Both the position numbers and the translations under genes were made by a program. 47,428 bases of DNA from Candidatus Omnitrophota bacterium (GTDB lineage: Bacteria > Omnitrophota > Gorgyraeia > Aquiviventales > Aquiviventaceae), in the NCBI GenBank assembly GCA_016192545.1, contig JACPTX010000016.1, positions 1 through 47,428 of the forward strand, in the 5' to 3' direction. Numbering within the stretch: the first letter of the stretch is position 1; each line of letters opens with the position of its first letter. This document shows, in pieces, positions 16,823-24,521 of the stretch. Below the pieces are notes generated by a model. The model was given only the letters and a program-made list of their open reading frames with translations, had not been told where the DNA came from and did no database searches.

Positions 16823-17557
16823 TCAGAAGGGAACGATGATCCCTTTCTCCTGAAGCTTGATGACCCGCGTCTCGGCAAACGCGTAGAGGCGGGCCGGGCG
16901 CTGACGCCCCTCCACCTTCTGCTCCTTCGTGTTCCGCAGAATGCCGAGCTGCAGCATCTTCTTCCGGAAGTTCCGCTTGTCCACCCGCTGGCCGAGGATG
17001 ACCTCGTAGGCGCGCTGCAGCTCCGACAAGGTGAATTTCTTCGGCAGCAGCTGGAAGGCCACGCTCGTGTAGTTCACTTTATTGCGCAGCCGTTCCAACG
17101 CCAGGCTGACGATTTTCCGGTGGTCGAATGAGAGGTTCGGCAGGTGCGTGACGGCAAACCACCTGGCGCTCAGCCGCGCGGCCCTGGCCCTCAGCTGGAA
17201 CTGCCCCCAGTCCACCACCGCGTAGTAGCTCACGCTGATCACGTGCCCCCGCGGGTCGCGGTCCAGGTCGCCGAACGTGTAGAGCTGCTCCAGGTAGACG
17301 GTCGTGATGCCGGTCTCCTCCTGCAGCTCCCGCAGCGCGGCCTCATCCACCGACTCGTCTTTCCGGACGAACCCGCCGGGCAGGGACCACCAGCCCCGGA
17401 ACGGCGGGGTGGCGCGCTTGACGAGCAGCACCTTCAGCGACTCGTCCTGGATGGTGAACAAGACGACATCCGCCGCCACCGCGTGGTGGGGCTGCGGGGC
17501 CTGGGTGGAGGCGCCGCGCCGGCCGAGCCGATTGAACCCGTTGGGAGATTCCGTCAT
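16823..17557 (-). CDS. nrtR: NrtR-type Nudix transcriptional regulator of NAD synthesis
   Basis: An N-terminal Nudix domain has an intact Nudix box (GGFVRKDESVDEAA, then RELQEETGI), followed by a C-terminal winged-helix region (about residues 155-244, FTLSELQRAYEVILGQ, RNFRKKMLQLGIL). This domain pair is that of NrtR, which senses NAD-related metabolites and represses NAD genes. Position directly upstream of nadA and palindromes in its own promoter support autoregulation. ATG 17557 is chosen; a TTG at 17563 is possible. An intact Nudix box leaves open a hydrolase activity, for example on ADP-ribose. Confidence 0.88.
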   Translation of the reverse strand: MTESPNGFNRLGRRGASTQAPQPHHAVAADVVLFTIQDESLKVLLVKRATPPFRGWWSLPGGFVRKDESVDEAALRELQEETGITTVYLEQLYTFGDLDRDPRGHVISVSYYAVVDWGQFQLRARAARLSARWFAVTHLPNLSFDHRKIVSLALERLRNKVNYTSVAFQLLPKKFTLSELQRAYEVILGQRVDKRNFRKKMLQLGILRNTKEQKVEGRQRPARLYAFAETRVIKLQEKGIIVPF

Positions 17558-17562
17558 GAGCA

Positions 17563-17579
17563 AGTGTATCCTCTACACT
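17563..17579. promoter_or_regulatory. NrtR-type operator 1 (downstream of promoter)
   Basis: AGTGTATCCTCTACACT is a palindrome (AGTGTA-N5-TACACT) lying between the -10 box and the start codon of the regulator. Its half-sites match operator 2. Confidence 0.7.
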
Positions 17580-17584
17580 AATAA

Positions 17585-17613
17585 AAGATAGTGTATCCGA
17601 TACACCTTGTCAA
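17585..17613 (-). promoter_or_regulatory. nrtR-nadA promoter with operator 2 in the spacer
   Basis: On the minus strand: -35 TTGACA (17613-17608), 17-bp spacer, -10 TATCTT (17590-17585). The palindrome GTGTATCCGATACAC (17591-17605) occupies almost the whole spacer, an ideal site for repression by steric block. Together with operator 1 it suggests cooperative autorepression. Confidence 0.78.
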
Positions 17614-17629
17614 GGGAAAACGTACAATT

Positions 17630-17693
17630 CCGGAGGCGTTCTAACTGCGTGCCGCCCAGCAAAGCTGGACGGCACGATTTAGGACGCCTCCGG
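17630..17693. repeat. Compound palindrome between divergent promoters
   Basis: The outer stem is CCGGAGGCGTTCTAA (17630-17644) with its inverse at 17679-17693 (one G-T pair). The inner stems are CGTGCCG/CGGCACG (17648-17654, 17670-17676) and CCAGC-AAA-GCTGG (17656-17668). It lies between the nrtR promoter and the methyltransferase promoter. Confidence 0.85.
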
Positions 17694-17707
17694 ACGGTTC
17701 GACGGGA

Positions 17708-17736
17708 TTGACGGACGGCGGACGACGTCGTAAGAT
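17708..17736 (+). promoter_or_regulatory. Promoter of the methyltransferase at 17748
   Basis: TTGACG (17708-17713), 17-bp spacer, TAAGAT (17731-17736). The start codon is 11 bases past the -10 box, so the transcript would have a leader of only a few bases. Confidence 0.65.
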
Positions 17737-17747
17737 GGGCGTTCGAC

Positions 17748-18488
17748 ATGACCCAAGCGCAAGCCGACGCCAATCTGTGCGGGCTCATCCCTGAAGAGAA
17801 CGACCCGCGGTTCGTCGCCCAGCACCTCTCCGCCTACGCCTTCACGCGGCCCTATGCGGCGGGGAAGCGCGTGCTGGAGGTCGGCTTCGGGGAGGGCTAT
17901 GGAACGGCCTCCTTGGCTGAGGTGGCCCAGGAGGTCGTGGGGATCGAGCTGGCGCCAGGCAACATCCCCCGCGCGCAGGCGAAGTACCCGCGGCCGAACC
18001 TGCGCTTCCTGCAGATGGACGCGACCCGGCTGGAATTTGCGGACGGGTCGTTCGACGCGGCGTGCTCCTTCCAGGTCATCGAGCACATCCCGGAGCCGCA
18101 GCTCCTGACCTACGCCTCGGAGATCTTCCGCGTCCTGCGCCCGGCCGGCGTCTGCGTCATCTCCACGCTGAACCTCGCCCACAACATGAAGCCGGGCCAG
18201 CCCTATCAGAAGCTCATCTACCACGAAAAAGAATTCACCGCGCCGGACCTGCAGGTGCTGTTGAGCCAGGTGTTCCCGGTCGTGGAGCTGTACGGCCTCC
18301 ACCTGACCCCGAGGCACCGGCTGTACCAGCGGCTCAAGAAGTGGGGGCTGGACCGCCTGGGCCCTTCGCCGCTCAATCCCGTCGCCCGATTCTACGGCCG
18401 CGCCTCGGTCGCGGATTTCCGGGTGACCCGGAACGTGTCGCCTGCCGCGCTCGACCTCTACGCGCTCTGCCGCAAGTCCCCTCGTTAA
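17748..18488 (+). CDS. Class I SAM-dependent methyltransferase
   Basis: The 246-aa protein has a Methyltransf_11-type fold: SAM-binding motif I VLEVGFGEGYGTASLA, motif II-like GIELAP, FLQMDATRLEFADGSFD, then the catalytic-region CSFQVIEHIPEP and FRVLRPAGVCVIST. The substrate cannot be predicted; such enzymes act on small molecules, sugars or lipids. It has its own promoter 11 bases upstream and converges with the TonB receptor remnant, overlapping it by four bases. Confidence 0.85.
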   Translation: MTQAQADANLCGLIPEENDPRFVAQHLSAYAFTRPYAAGKRVLEVGFGEGYGTASLAEVAQEVVGIELAPGNIPRAQAKYPRPNLRFLQMDATRLEFADGSFDAACSFQVIEHIPEPQLLTYASEIFRVLRPAGVCVISTLNLAHNMKPGQPYQKLIYHEKEFTAPDLQVLLSQVFPVVELYGLHLTPRHRLYQRLKKWGLDRLGPSPLNPVARFYGRASVADFRVTRNVSPAALDLYALCRKSPR

Positions 18489-20391
18489 AAGGTCACGGTC
18501 ACCCCCACGATCAACCCGGTCGAGGGAGCGGGGTTCTCGCCGGCGCCGTTCATGTTGGACGCGTTGCTCGACTGAAACGCCGTGTACTCCTCGTTCGTGA
18601 GGTTGGTGATGGTGGCGAACGCCCGGAGGTTGCGCCATGCATACCGCACGCCGAGGTTCAGGACCCCGTAGTTGTCCGACGGCAGGATGTTGTTGAAGTC
18701 GTTGATGCGGTAGAAATCCTGCACGAGCTGCCAGTCCAGATTGACCCAGAACGATGTGAACGGTGAAACACCGATGCCCACGTTCACGAGGTGCTCCGGC
18801 GTGCCGGGGATCGTGCGCTCGCTGAACCGGCCCTTGTGGAACTCCGCGTCCACGAAGGTGTAGGTCGTGGAGACGCGGAGGAACTCCGGCAGCTCCAGGC
18901 GCGCGGCCAGCTCGGCGCCGATGCGGCGCGTGTGGAAGTTCTCATTCTGCCCGAACGCCCCGCTCAGGCGGTTGAACAGGATCTCGTCCTCGGTCCGGAT
19001 GTAGAAGACGGTCGCCTCCGCGCTGACCGGCGCGCGGGTGAACCGGGTGCCGACCTCATACGTATTGGCCTGCTGGGGTTGGAGGTCGATGTTGCCGACG
19101 AAGTCCGGCACGATGCCGGAGTAGTCGTCCACGTTCGGCGCCTTGAACGGGCGGCTGTAGGCCGCAAACACGTCGAGCACGTCCGGCAGCAGGGCATAGG
19201 TGAGGCCCGCTTTCGGGCTGAAGCCCTCAAACCGCAGCGTGCCCACGAACGCCGGGAAGCTGAGCGCCTCCGCGTAGCGGAACTTGTCGAACCGCAGCCC
19301 CCCGACGAGCGACAGGCGGTCCCACAGCGTCACCGTGTCTTCCAGATACAGCCCGTAGCCTTTCCGGTGCGATTCGTCCTCGGTGCCTGAGGCCCGCGTG
19401 CCGGTGGTGGCTTTGTCGTCCATCAATTCAATCCCGCCGACCAGCAGGTTGCGCGCCGCCTCGCCCTCCGCATCATGATTCAACCGGAGGCTCAGCCCCC
19501 GGGAGGGCGTGATGGTGAACAGGTTGGAGCGCAGGGAATCGGCGATGCGGTTGCGCCAGAAGGCGTTGAGGACCCCGGAAAACCCCTCCCAGGGCCCGGC
19601 GATCAGGTCCACAGAGACCTGGTCGGTCTCGTCGTCGAAGATGATGACGTTGGACTCCACCGCCTGCTGGCGCCTGGCCTCGGCCTGCGTCAGGGTCAGG
19701 CCGCCTGGTGTCGCCGTCGTGTCCTCGCTGTGGAGGACGTTCACGTTCGCGGTCAGGGTCTTCAGCAGCTCCACCCCGCCGTGCGCGGTGATCGTGGTAT
19801 TGCGCGACCAGGAGTCTTCCCGGTAGCCGTCCAGCAGGCGGCGCGTGTACGTGAGGCCGTAGGTGAGGGGATTGGCGCGCCCGCGGGCCGCGGCATGGTA
19901 CTTCTGATGACGCCGGCCAGCGCCCCCTCGCCGTAGACGAGCCCGCCGCCTCCCCGGATGATCTCGATGCGGTCGATCGCCTCCAGCGGGACGCTTTGCC
20001 AGTGCATCTCATCGCCGGTGAACCGGTTCTGCCGCACGCCGTCCATGAGAACCAGGGCGTTCGTGCGGGAGCTGTTGACGATGCCGCGCAGGTTCACCGT
20101 GCTGTCGGAATTCAGGCCGAAGCCCTGGGCGTCCTGGACAAAAACCCCCTCCGCGCGGCCCAAGACTTCTTGGATCGTCGCCGCGCCGCTGTGCGCGATG
20201 TCCTGCGCGGTGATCACCGTGGCATTGGCGGGGACGGTGCCTTCGTTCACAAACACCCCCGGGATGCGGCGGGGCGAGACGAGGACGGTCCCGACCTGGA
20301 CCGGTTCCTCTTGCGCGAGAGCCGGCAGGACTCCCGCAGCGGCGGCAAGAGCACACCCGAGGACCCCACGAGACACAGCCTGGCGAACCAT
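18485..20391 (-). pseudogene. TonB-dependent outer-membrane receptor, frameshifted (BtuB-like)
   Basis: The N-terminal part (from 20391, GAGGAGGTC ribosome-binding site, signal peptide ending PALAQ) encodes the plug domain: VTVIT-type TonB region, RTNALVLMDGVRQN, and RIEIIRGGGGLVYGEGALAGVI. Near 19900-19908 the frame breaks. The barrel continues in another frame (KYHAAARG, TYGLTYTRRLLDGYRED) to a C-terminal Phe ending VTVTF. Residues normally following GGVI are missing, so the break looks like a deletion of tens of bases rather than a single indel. Its cobalamin riboswitch implies B12 or corrinoid uptake. It is a real pseudogene or an assembly error. Confidence 0.82.
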
Positions 20392-20411
20392 GACCTCCTC
20401 CTTCCCCGGGC

Positions 20412-20443
20412 AATAAAAAATCCCCGACGGATACCGTCGGGGA
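20412..20443 (-). terminator. Intrinsic terminator below the cobalamin riboswitch
   Basis: On the minus strand TCCCCGACGG-TAT-CCGTCGGGGA is followed by TTTTTTATT. It sits between the aptamer and the receptor's ribosome-binding site, so it is the likely expression platform: ligand binding would favour termination. Confidence 0.85.
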
Positions 20444-20527
20444 AAAGTCCCGGTTTCCTTCACCCTCGACTCGCTCCACGGAGCGGATGGGGAAGGGCTC
20501 GCAACGCACGAGCGCCTTCGGACGATT

Positions 20528-20682
20528 GGCGGGCAGGTCTTCTGGCTTCCCCTCCTCCTCGCGCCTTCCCATCCCCGATGCTTCGCTTTGCGAAGCAAAG
20601 CGTTGGGGATAGTGGCCTTCAGCGAGGCCTTGCCGGGGTTACAGCGGCGGGTCCGCGCCCGATTTGCACGGGCTTCCCTTTT
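20528..20682 (-). promoter_or_regulatory. Cobalamin riboswitch
   Basis: Read on the minus strand, the element starts AAAAGGGAAGCCCGTGC. It continues with the aptamer core GCCGCTGTAACCCCGGC and GGCCACT, then GGGAAGGCGC, and ends with the B12 box GAAGCCAGAAGACCTGCCCG. Order and spacing are those of the adenosylcobalamin-class aptamer. A 40-base palindrome (20571-20610) replaces a peripheral stem between GGCCACT and GGGAAGG. The regulated gene is the TonB receptor. Confidence 0.92.
20571..20610. repeat. 40-bp palindrome inside the riboswitch
   Basis: The outer arms are ATCCCC/GGGGAT and the inner hairpin GCTTTGC-GAA-GCAAAGC (20585-20601). It aligns over all 40 bases with the recJ insertion at 7597-7636 (opposite strand, same sense in the two transcripts). 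Confidence 0.85.
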
Positions 20683-20683
20683 A

Positions 20684-20745
20684 GCTCCGCCGTTAGGCGG
20701 AGCACCCACCAACCTTTACCCCGCCCTTGCGTGCAAGGGCGGGGT
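20684..20745. terminator. Two hairpins downstream of the TIGR04073 gene
   Basis: ACCCCGCCCTTGC-GT-GCAAGGGCGGGGT (20718-20745) and GCTCCGCC-GTTA-GGCGGAGC (20684-20703) lie between the TIGR04073 stop and the riboswitch. The first may end transcription of the upstream gene, though no strong T tract follows on the minus strand; the second is next to the aptamer 5' end. The remaining bases to 20790 show nothing else. Confidence 0.55.
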
Positions 20746-20790
20746 TTACTGCAAATTGTGGAGACAGACTACGCGGGTGGAGAAACGTTG

Positions 20791-21243
20791 TCAAGGATTT
20801 TCGGGGGGATTTTCGGGGGGAGAGGTCTTGGAGGCCTGCGGGGGCGTGATGCCCATGCAGATGGGGCAATCGTCGGAGGGCTTGGGCGGGCCCTGCTGTT
20901 GTTTGGGGATCCAGCAGGTGAACAGCTCGCCGATGCCGATGCCGGTCCGTTGGAGCGAGCGTCCGAACCCTTTGGTGACGCCTTCGAAGACGTTCCCGCC
21001 GGACTTCACCTCTTCGGCAGGCTGGCTGAGCAGCTCGGTCCATCCGAAGGCCGTGTTCACCGCGCCGCGGACGAACCGCATGCCGGTCTTCCGGGGGTAG
21101 GGGGCGTCCTGGTCGTTCGCCGTGCGGCAGATGGGGCACATCCGGGAGCGGCGCGCTTCCTCCTGGCTCGCCTGCGCGGCGGGAACGGCGCCCAGGAGGG
21201 CCAGGAGGCACACACACAGGAAGCTGAGTCGGCGTTGGGGCAT
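20791..21243 (-). CDS. TIGR04073-like exosortase-associated exported protein
   Basis: The 150-aa protein has a signal peptide (MPQRRLSFLCVCLLALLGAVPAAQA). The core is KTGMRFVRGAVNTAFGWTEL...FEGVTKGFGRSLQRTGIGIGELFT, which matches my memory of TIGR04073, a family reported beside exosortase systems in PVC-type bacteria. Two CPIC motifs (CPICRTA, CPICMGI) flank the core and could bind a metal. The tail is a short PPENPPENP repeat. The start at 21243 is the last Met before the signal peptide. The role is unknown and no exosortase is in the window. Confidence 0.72.
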   Translation of the reverse strand: MPQRRLSFLCVCLLALLGAVPAAQASQEEARRSRMCPICRTANDQDAPYPRKTGMRFVRGAVNTAFGWTELLSQPAEEVKSGGNVFEGVTKGFGRSLQRTGIGIGELFTCWIPKQQQGPPKPSDDCPICMGITPPQASKTSPPENPPENP

Positions 21244-21320
21244 CAGGATGACGCGACGCGTGCAGCGTGTCACGAGCAACGGTATTCTACCGGAAGTCCG
21301 TCCGGTTCGCCACCGGTTTA

Positions 21321-21350
21321 TTGACAGCGTCCAAGAGGGCATGATAGCAT
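21321..21350 (+). promoter_or_regulatory. Promoter of the BFN-domain gene
   Basis: TTGACA (21321-21326), 18-bp spacer, and an extended -10 TGA-TAGCAT (TAGCAT 21345-21350). Transcription would begin at about 21357, i.e. at or a few bases before the start codon. Confidence 0.6.
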
Positions 21351-21359
21351 TGAATGATC

Positions 21360-21803
21360 ATGGGGGACACGCCTGACATCCCGTCGAACGACGGGCTCAT
21401 CCAAATGGAAGTGACCCGGATCCGCATCGACGAGCGGCGGGGCGAGCAGGTCATCGTGCTGAAGGAGCTCGGGGGCAACCGCCTGCTGCCGATCATCATC
21501 GGGATCTCCGAGGTGACCGCAATCAAGATGAAGATCAGCGGCATCCAGCCGCCGCGTCCGCTCACGCACGACCTGCTGCGCAACGCGATCACCCAGCTCG
21601 GCGCGTCGCTGGAACGGGTCGTCATCAGCAAGCTGGAGTTCAACACCTTCTTTGCGAAGCTCATCCTCAAGACCCGAGACGGCAAGCTTGAGGAGGTGGA
21701 CGCCCGTCCCTCCGACTCGATCGCGCTGGCCCTCCGGGCGGATGCGCCCATTTTCGTGGCCGACGACGTCCTCAATCAAGTCGCCTCGAGTTACGGCCTC
21801 TAG
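21360..21803 (+). CDS. Bifunctional nuclease (BFN/DUF151) family protein
   Basis: The 147-aa protein is made almost entirely of the DUF151 domain: VIVLKELGGNRLLPIIIGISE, then RPLTHDLL and DARPSDSIALALRADAPIFVADDVL. The plant homologue was reported with RNase and DNase activity; bacterial members are often beside tRNA or metabolic genes and poorly characterised. ATG 21360 is preferred because the promoter predicts a start site near 21357; ATG 21354 is the alternative. It overlaps the next gene (TAGTG). Confidence 0.9.
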   Translation: MGDTPDIPSNDGLIQMEVTRIRIDERRGEQVIVLKELGGNRLLPIIIGISEVTAIKMKISGIQPPRPLTHDLLRNAITQLGASLERVVISKLEFNTFFAKLILKTRDGKLEEVDARPSDSIALALRADAPIFVADDVLNQVASSYGL

Positions 21804-22411
21804 TGCGCTGCTACCTCATCCGTCACGTCCAGACCGACTGGAACCACCAGAACCGCCTGCAGGGCCACACCGACTCGCCGGTGAGCGTGCTCGGCGCCGA
21901 GCAGCTGGCGCGGTTGACGCGCTATTTCGCCGGGCGGCGGCTCAGCGCCGTGTACACGAGCGATCTGCCGCGCAGCCGCCGGACCGCTGAGGCGATCGCC
22001 GGCCACCACCGCCTGACGCCGACGGTCATCGCGGAGCTGGCCGAGATGCACCTGGGCGCGTGGGAAGGGTTGACCCCGGAGGAGATCAGCGCGCGGTTTG
22101 CGGACGCCTATCAGACGTGGCGCTGCCGCCCGTCAGGGGTCAGGATTCCGGGTGGGGAACCCGTGGAGGGGTTTCGTGTGCGGGTTCGTGAGGCTTTCCT
22201 GCGCATCATCGCGAATCATCAGGACGGCGAGGAAGTCGTGGTGGTGACGCACGGCGGGGTGATTGCATCGTGGCTGGCGGAGTGGATGGGGGCGGATTAC
22301 GATCAGCTCTTGCACCGGCTGGTGCTGGATAATGCCGGGGTGTCGGCGGTGGACTGTCGGAGGCAACCGCCCTGCGTCCTGTGGATCAACGGCACAGCCC
22401 ACCTGGCGTAG
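21803..22411 (+). CDS. Histidine phosphatase (phosphoglycerate mutase-like)
   Basis: The 202-aa protein starts at a GTG that shares its G with the preceding TAG stop. It has the catalytic RHVQTDWN motif (most members have RHGxT; Val replaces Gly here), YTSDLPRSRRTAE, a second catalytic region AEMHLGAWEGLT and THGGV. Family members dephosphorylate small molecules, for example alpha-ribazole phosphate (CobC), phosphosugars or 3-phosphoglycerate. Nearby B12 control makes a CobC-like role conceivable, but that is only inference. Confidence 0.87.
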   Translation: MRCYLIRHVQTDWNHQNRLQGHTDSPVSVLGAEQLARLTRYFAGRRLSAVYTSDLPRSRRTAEAIAGHHRLTPTVIAELAEMHLGAWEGLTPEEISARFADAYQTWRCRPSGVRIPGGEPVEGFRVRVREAFLRIIANHQDGEEVVVVTHGGVIASWLAEWMGADYDQLLHRLVLDNAGVSAVDCRRQPPCVLWINGTAHLA

Positions 22412-22416
22412 CGCGC

Positions 22417-22941
22417 CTACTTGCGCTTCTTGCTTTTCTTGCCCTTTTTGGTCTTCGCCGCGCGGACCTTGGCGACGTGCAGACCGAACGAACCCGCCTT
22501 CGGCTTGACCAGCTTCTCGAAATCGCGGTAGCGCAGCTTCAGCGTCTCGGCGTGCGTGCCGGCGTTGCAGACGATCTCCGCCGCTTCGGTCAGGCCCTTG
22601 TCGACGACGACCGGCACGTCGTAGAGGTTGCCGAAGACCGACATGGCGCCGATTTCGACGTCCGGGAAGAGCTTCCTAATGTCGGCTTCCTTGCCGATGG
22701 ACAGCTGCGTGGCCCGGAGCAGGCTCTTGAGCTTTTTGAGGTCCACGAGATGGATCGCGGGCAGGACCGCCAGATACGGCCCCTTGTTCGTGGTGACCAG
22801 CACGCACTTGGCGAGCTGCCTGCCGGGGATGTGCTCGGCGGCGGCGATTTCCTGGGCGGTGTAGGCGACCGGGTGCTTCTGGGTCTTGAATTTCACCTTC
22901 TTTTGAGCGAGGAACGTCTTGAGCCGGGCTGAAATGGCCAT
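22417..22941 (-). CDS. YbaK/ProX-like aminoacyl-tRNA deacylase domain protein
   Basis: The 174-aa protein matches the YbaK/EbsC fold: KHPVAYTAQEIAAAEHIPGR, KCVLVTTNKGPYLAVLPA, and DVEIGAMSVFGNLYDVPVVVD. Such proteins hydrolyse mischarged tRNAs (for example Cys-tRNAPro) in trans. A Lys-rich tail (KTKKGKKSKKRK) is additional and could bind RNA. A strong site AAGGAGG precedes the ATG. It converges with the phosphatase gene. Confidence 0.85.
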   Translation of the reverse strand: MAISARLKTFLAQKKVKFKTQKHPVAYTAQEIAAAEHIPGRQLAKCVLVTTNKGPYLAVLPAIHLVDLKKLKSLLRATQLSIGKEADIRKLFPDVEIGAMSVFGNLYDVPVVVDKGLTEAAEIVCNAGTHAETLKLRYRDFEKLVKPKAGSFGLHVAKVRAAKTKKGKKSKKRK

Positions 22942-22959
22942 CGCGCACCTCCTTCAGTG

Positions 22960-23013
22960 AAGGGGTCAGACCCCTCAAGAACTACGGCCTCAACTGACGG
23001 GGTCTGACCCCTT
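22960..23013. repeat. Inverted pair of GGGGTCAGACCCC palindromes
   Basis: AAGGGGTCAGACCCC (22960-22974) and GGGGTCTGACCCCTT (22999-23013) are exact inverses, 24 bases apart. Each is itself nearly palindromic. A partial third unit (AGGGGTCGGGG) follows. Confidence 0.88.
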
Positions 23014-23048
23014 TAGGGGTCGGGGTATGGTATCGAAAACTCCTCTTG

Positions 23049-23077
23049 TTGGCAAGCTGCGCGATGTCCGGTAGAAT
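23049..23077 (+). promoter_or_regulatory. Promoter of lpdA
   Basis: TTGGCA (23049-23054), 17-bp spacer, TAGAAT (23072-23077). The ATG is nine bases beyond the -10 box, predicting a leaderless or nearly leaderless mRNA. Confidence 0.6.
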
Positions 23078-23086
23078 GACCGCGAC

Positions 23087-24508
23087 ATGAGCCGTCGGTA
23101 TGAGGTGGCAGTGATCGGCAGCGGGCCGGGCGGCTACGTGGCCGCACTGGCCGCCGGCCGCCGCGGCCTGCGCGCCTGCCTCATCGAGCGCGAGGCCTGG
23201 GGCGGGGTCTGCCTGAACACGGGCTGCATCCCGACCAAGGCCCTCACGGCGGTCGCCCACGCGATGCGCACGATCAAGCAGGCATCGGCGCTCGGCATCC
23301 GCGTCGGGGAGGCGCGCGTGGACTTGCCGGCCGTGATGGCGCGCAACGCCCGCATCATCGCGACCCTCCAGCAGGGCCTGACGGGTCTGCTGCGGCAGCA
23401 GGGCATCGAGCTGATCGCCGGCGAGGCCTCCTTCGAGGACGCGCACACGTTGCGCCTCGCCTCCGGAGGGCGGACCGAGCTGCTCGCGGCCGAACGCGTC
23501 ATCATCGCAACCGGCGCCCAGCCCAGCTCCGGGCCGTGGACCTTTGATGGGGTTCGCCGGCTGTCCTACCGCCATCTCCTGGCGATGACCGAGCTGCCTG
23601 CGTCGCTCCTGATCATCGGCGGGGGCGTCATCGGCTGCGAGTTCGCCTCGTGCTTGGCGCACTTCGGCGTCGCCGTCACCATCGTGGAGCAGCAGCCGCA
23701 GATCCTGCCGGGCGAGGATCCTGAGGCGGTGCGTGTGCTCGCGCGCAGCCTCCAGGCCCAGGGCGTCGCGCTGCTCACCGGCACGACGGTACAGGAGCTC
23801 AACGACTCCTCGGAAGGCGTGCAGGCGCGGCTCACGTCGGGACAAGTGGTGAAAGCCCGGCGGTGCCTGATCGCCATCGGCCAGCGGCCGAACGTGCAGG
23901 GCCTGGGGCTGGAACGGCTCGGCATCAAGATCGACGGCGGGATCGAGGTGGATGCGCATCTGCTGACTTCCCAGCGGCACATCGCCGCGGTCGGAGATTG
24001 CCTGGCCGGGCATGGGCTGGCGCACCTGGCCAGCGCCGAGGGATGGCTGGCCGTGCGCAATCTCTGCGAGAAGACCCCGGACGCGTTGGATCGCACCCGC
24101 GTGCCCCGGTGCGTCTATGCGGATCCTGAGCTGGCGCACGTGGGGATGCTGGAATCCGAGGCGCCCGCCTCCTGCCGCGTGAGCCGGTTCTCGTTCGCCG
24201 CGCTGGGCAAGAGCCTGTGCGACGAGGAGCCGGAGGGGTTCGTGAAACTCGTCGTGGACGCGGCGACCGGCCGCGTGCTCGGCGCGACGATCGTCGGGTC
24301 GCAGGCCTCGTCGCTGATTCATCTGGCGGTTCTCGCGATCCACCAGGGACTCACGGCCCGGCAGCTCGCGCACACGGTCACGGCGCATCCGACGCTGCCG
24401 GAGGCGGTCAGCGAAGCGGCCGCGCAGATTTACGGGGAAGCCTTGACCACCTCCATCACGGCGCGGGCTCCCAGAAGGGGTCAGACCCCTCAACTGGAAG
24501 GGGTCTGA
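23087..24508 (+). CDS. lpdA: Dihydrolipoamide dehydrogenase (E3)
   Basis: The 473-aa protein is an FAD/NAD disulfide oxidoreductase: FAD motif VIGSGPGGYVAAL, redox-active Cys pair GGVCLNTGCIPTKAL, NAD motif IIGGGVIGCEFAS, AAVGDCL, and the His-Glu pair in TAHPTLPEAV. It reoxidises lipoamide on 2-oxoacid dehydrogenase or glycine cleavage complexes; no partner subunits are nearby. The last residues (RRGQTPQLEGV) and the stop codon come from a GGGGTCAGACCCC repeat (24475-24514), so the native C-terminus was altered by a repeat insertion. Confidence 0.94.
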   Translation: MSRRYEVAVIGSGPGGYVAALAAGRRGLRACLIEREAWGGVCLNTGCIPTKALTAVAHAMRTIKQASALGIRVGEARVDLPAVMARNARIIATLQQGLTGLLRQQGIELIAGEASFEDAHTLRLASGGRTELLAAERVIIATGAQPSSGPWTFDGVRRLSYRHLLAMTELPASLLIIGGGVIGCEFASCLAHFGVAVTIVEQQPQILPGEDPEAVRVLARSLQAQGVALLTGTTVQELNDSSEGVQARLTSGQVVKARRCLIAIGQRPNVQGLGLERLGIKIDGGIEVDAHLLTSQRHIAAVGDCLAGHGLAHLASAEGWLAVRNLCEKTPDALDRTRVPRCVYADPELAHVGMLESEAPASCRVSRFSFAALGKSLCDEEPEGFVKLVVDAATGRVLGATIVGSQASSLIHLAVLAIHQGLTARQLAHTVTAHPTLPEAVSEAAAQIYGEALTTSITARAPRRGQTPQLEGV

Positions 24509-24514
24509 CCCCTT
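24475..24514. repeat. GGGGTCAGACCCC pair at the lpdA 3' end
   Basis: AAGGGGTCAGACCCCT (24475-24490) and AAGGGGTCTGACCCCTT (24498-24514) are inverted copies. The second supplies the lpdA TGA stop at 24506-24508. Confidence 0.9.
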
Positions 24515-24521
24515 TCGCAGC

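Noticed and set aside
21803-22411. CobC function for the phosphatase, because of the nearby B12 riboswitch
   Set aside because: No cobalamin biosynthesis genes are adjacent and the active-site motif (RHVQT) is not diagnostic.
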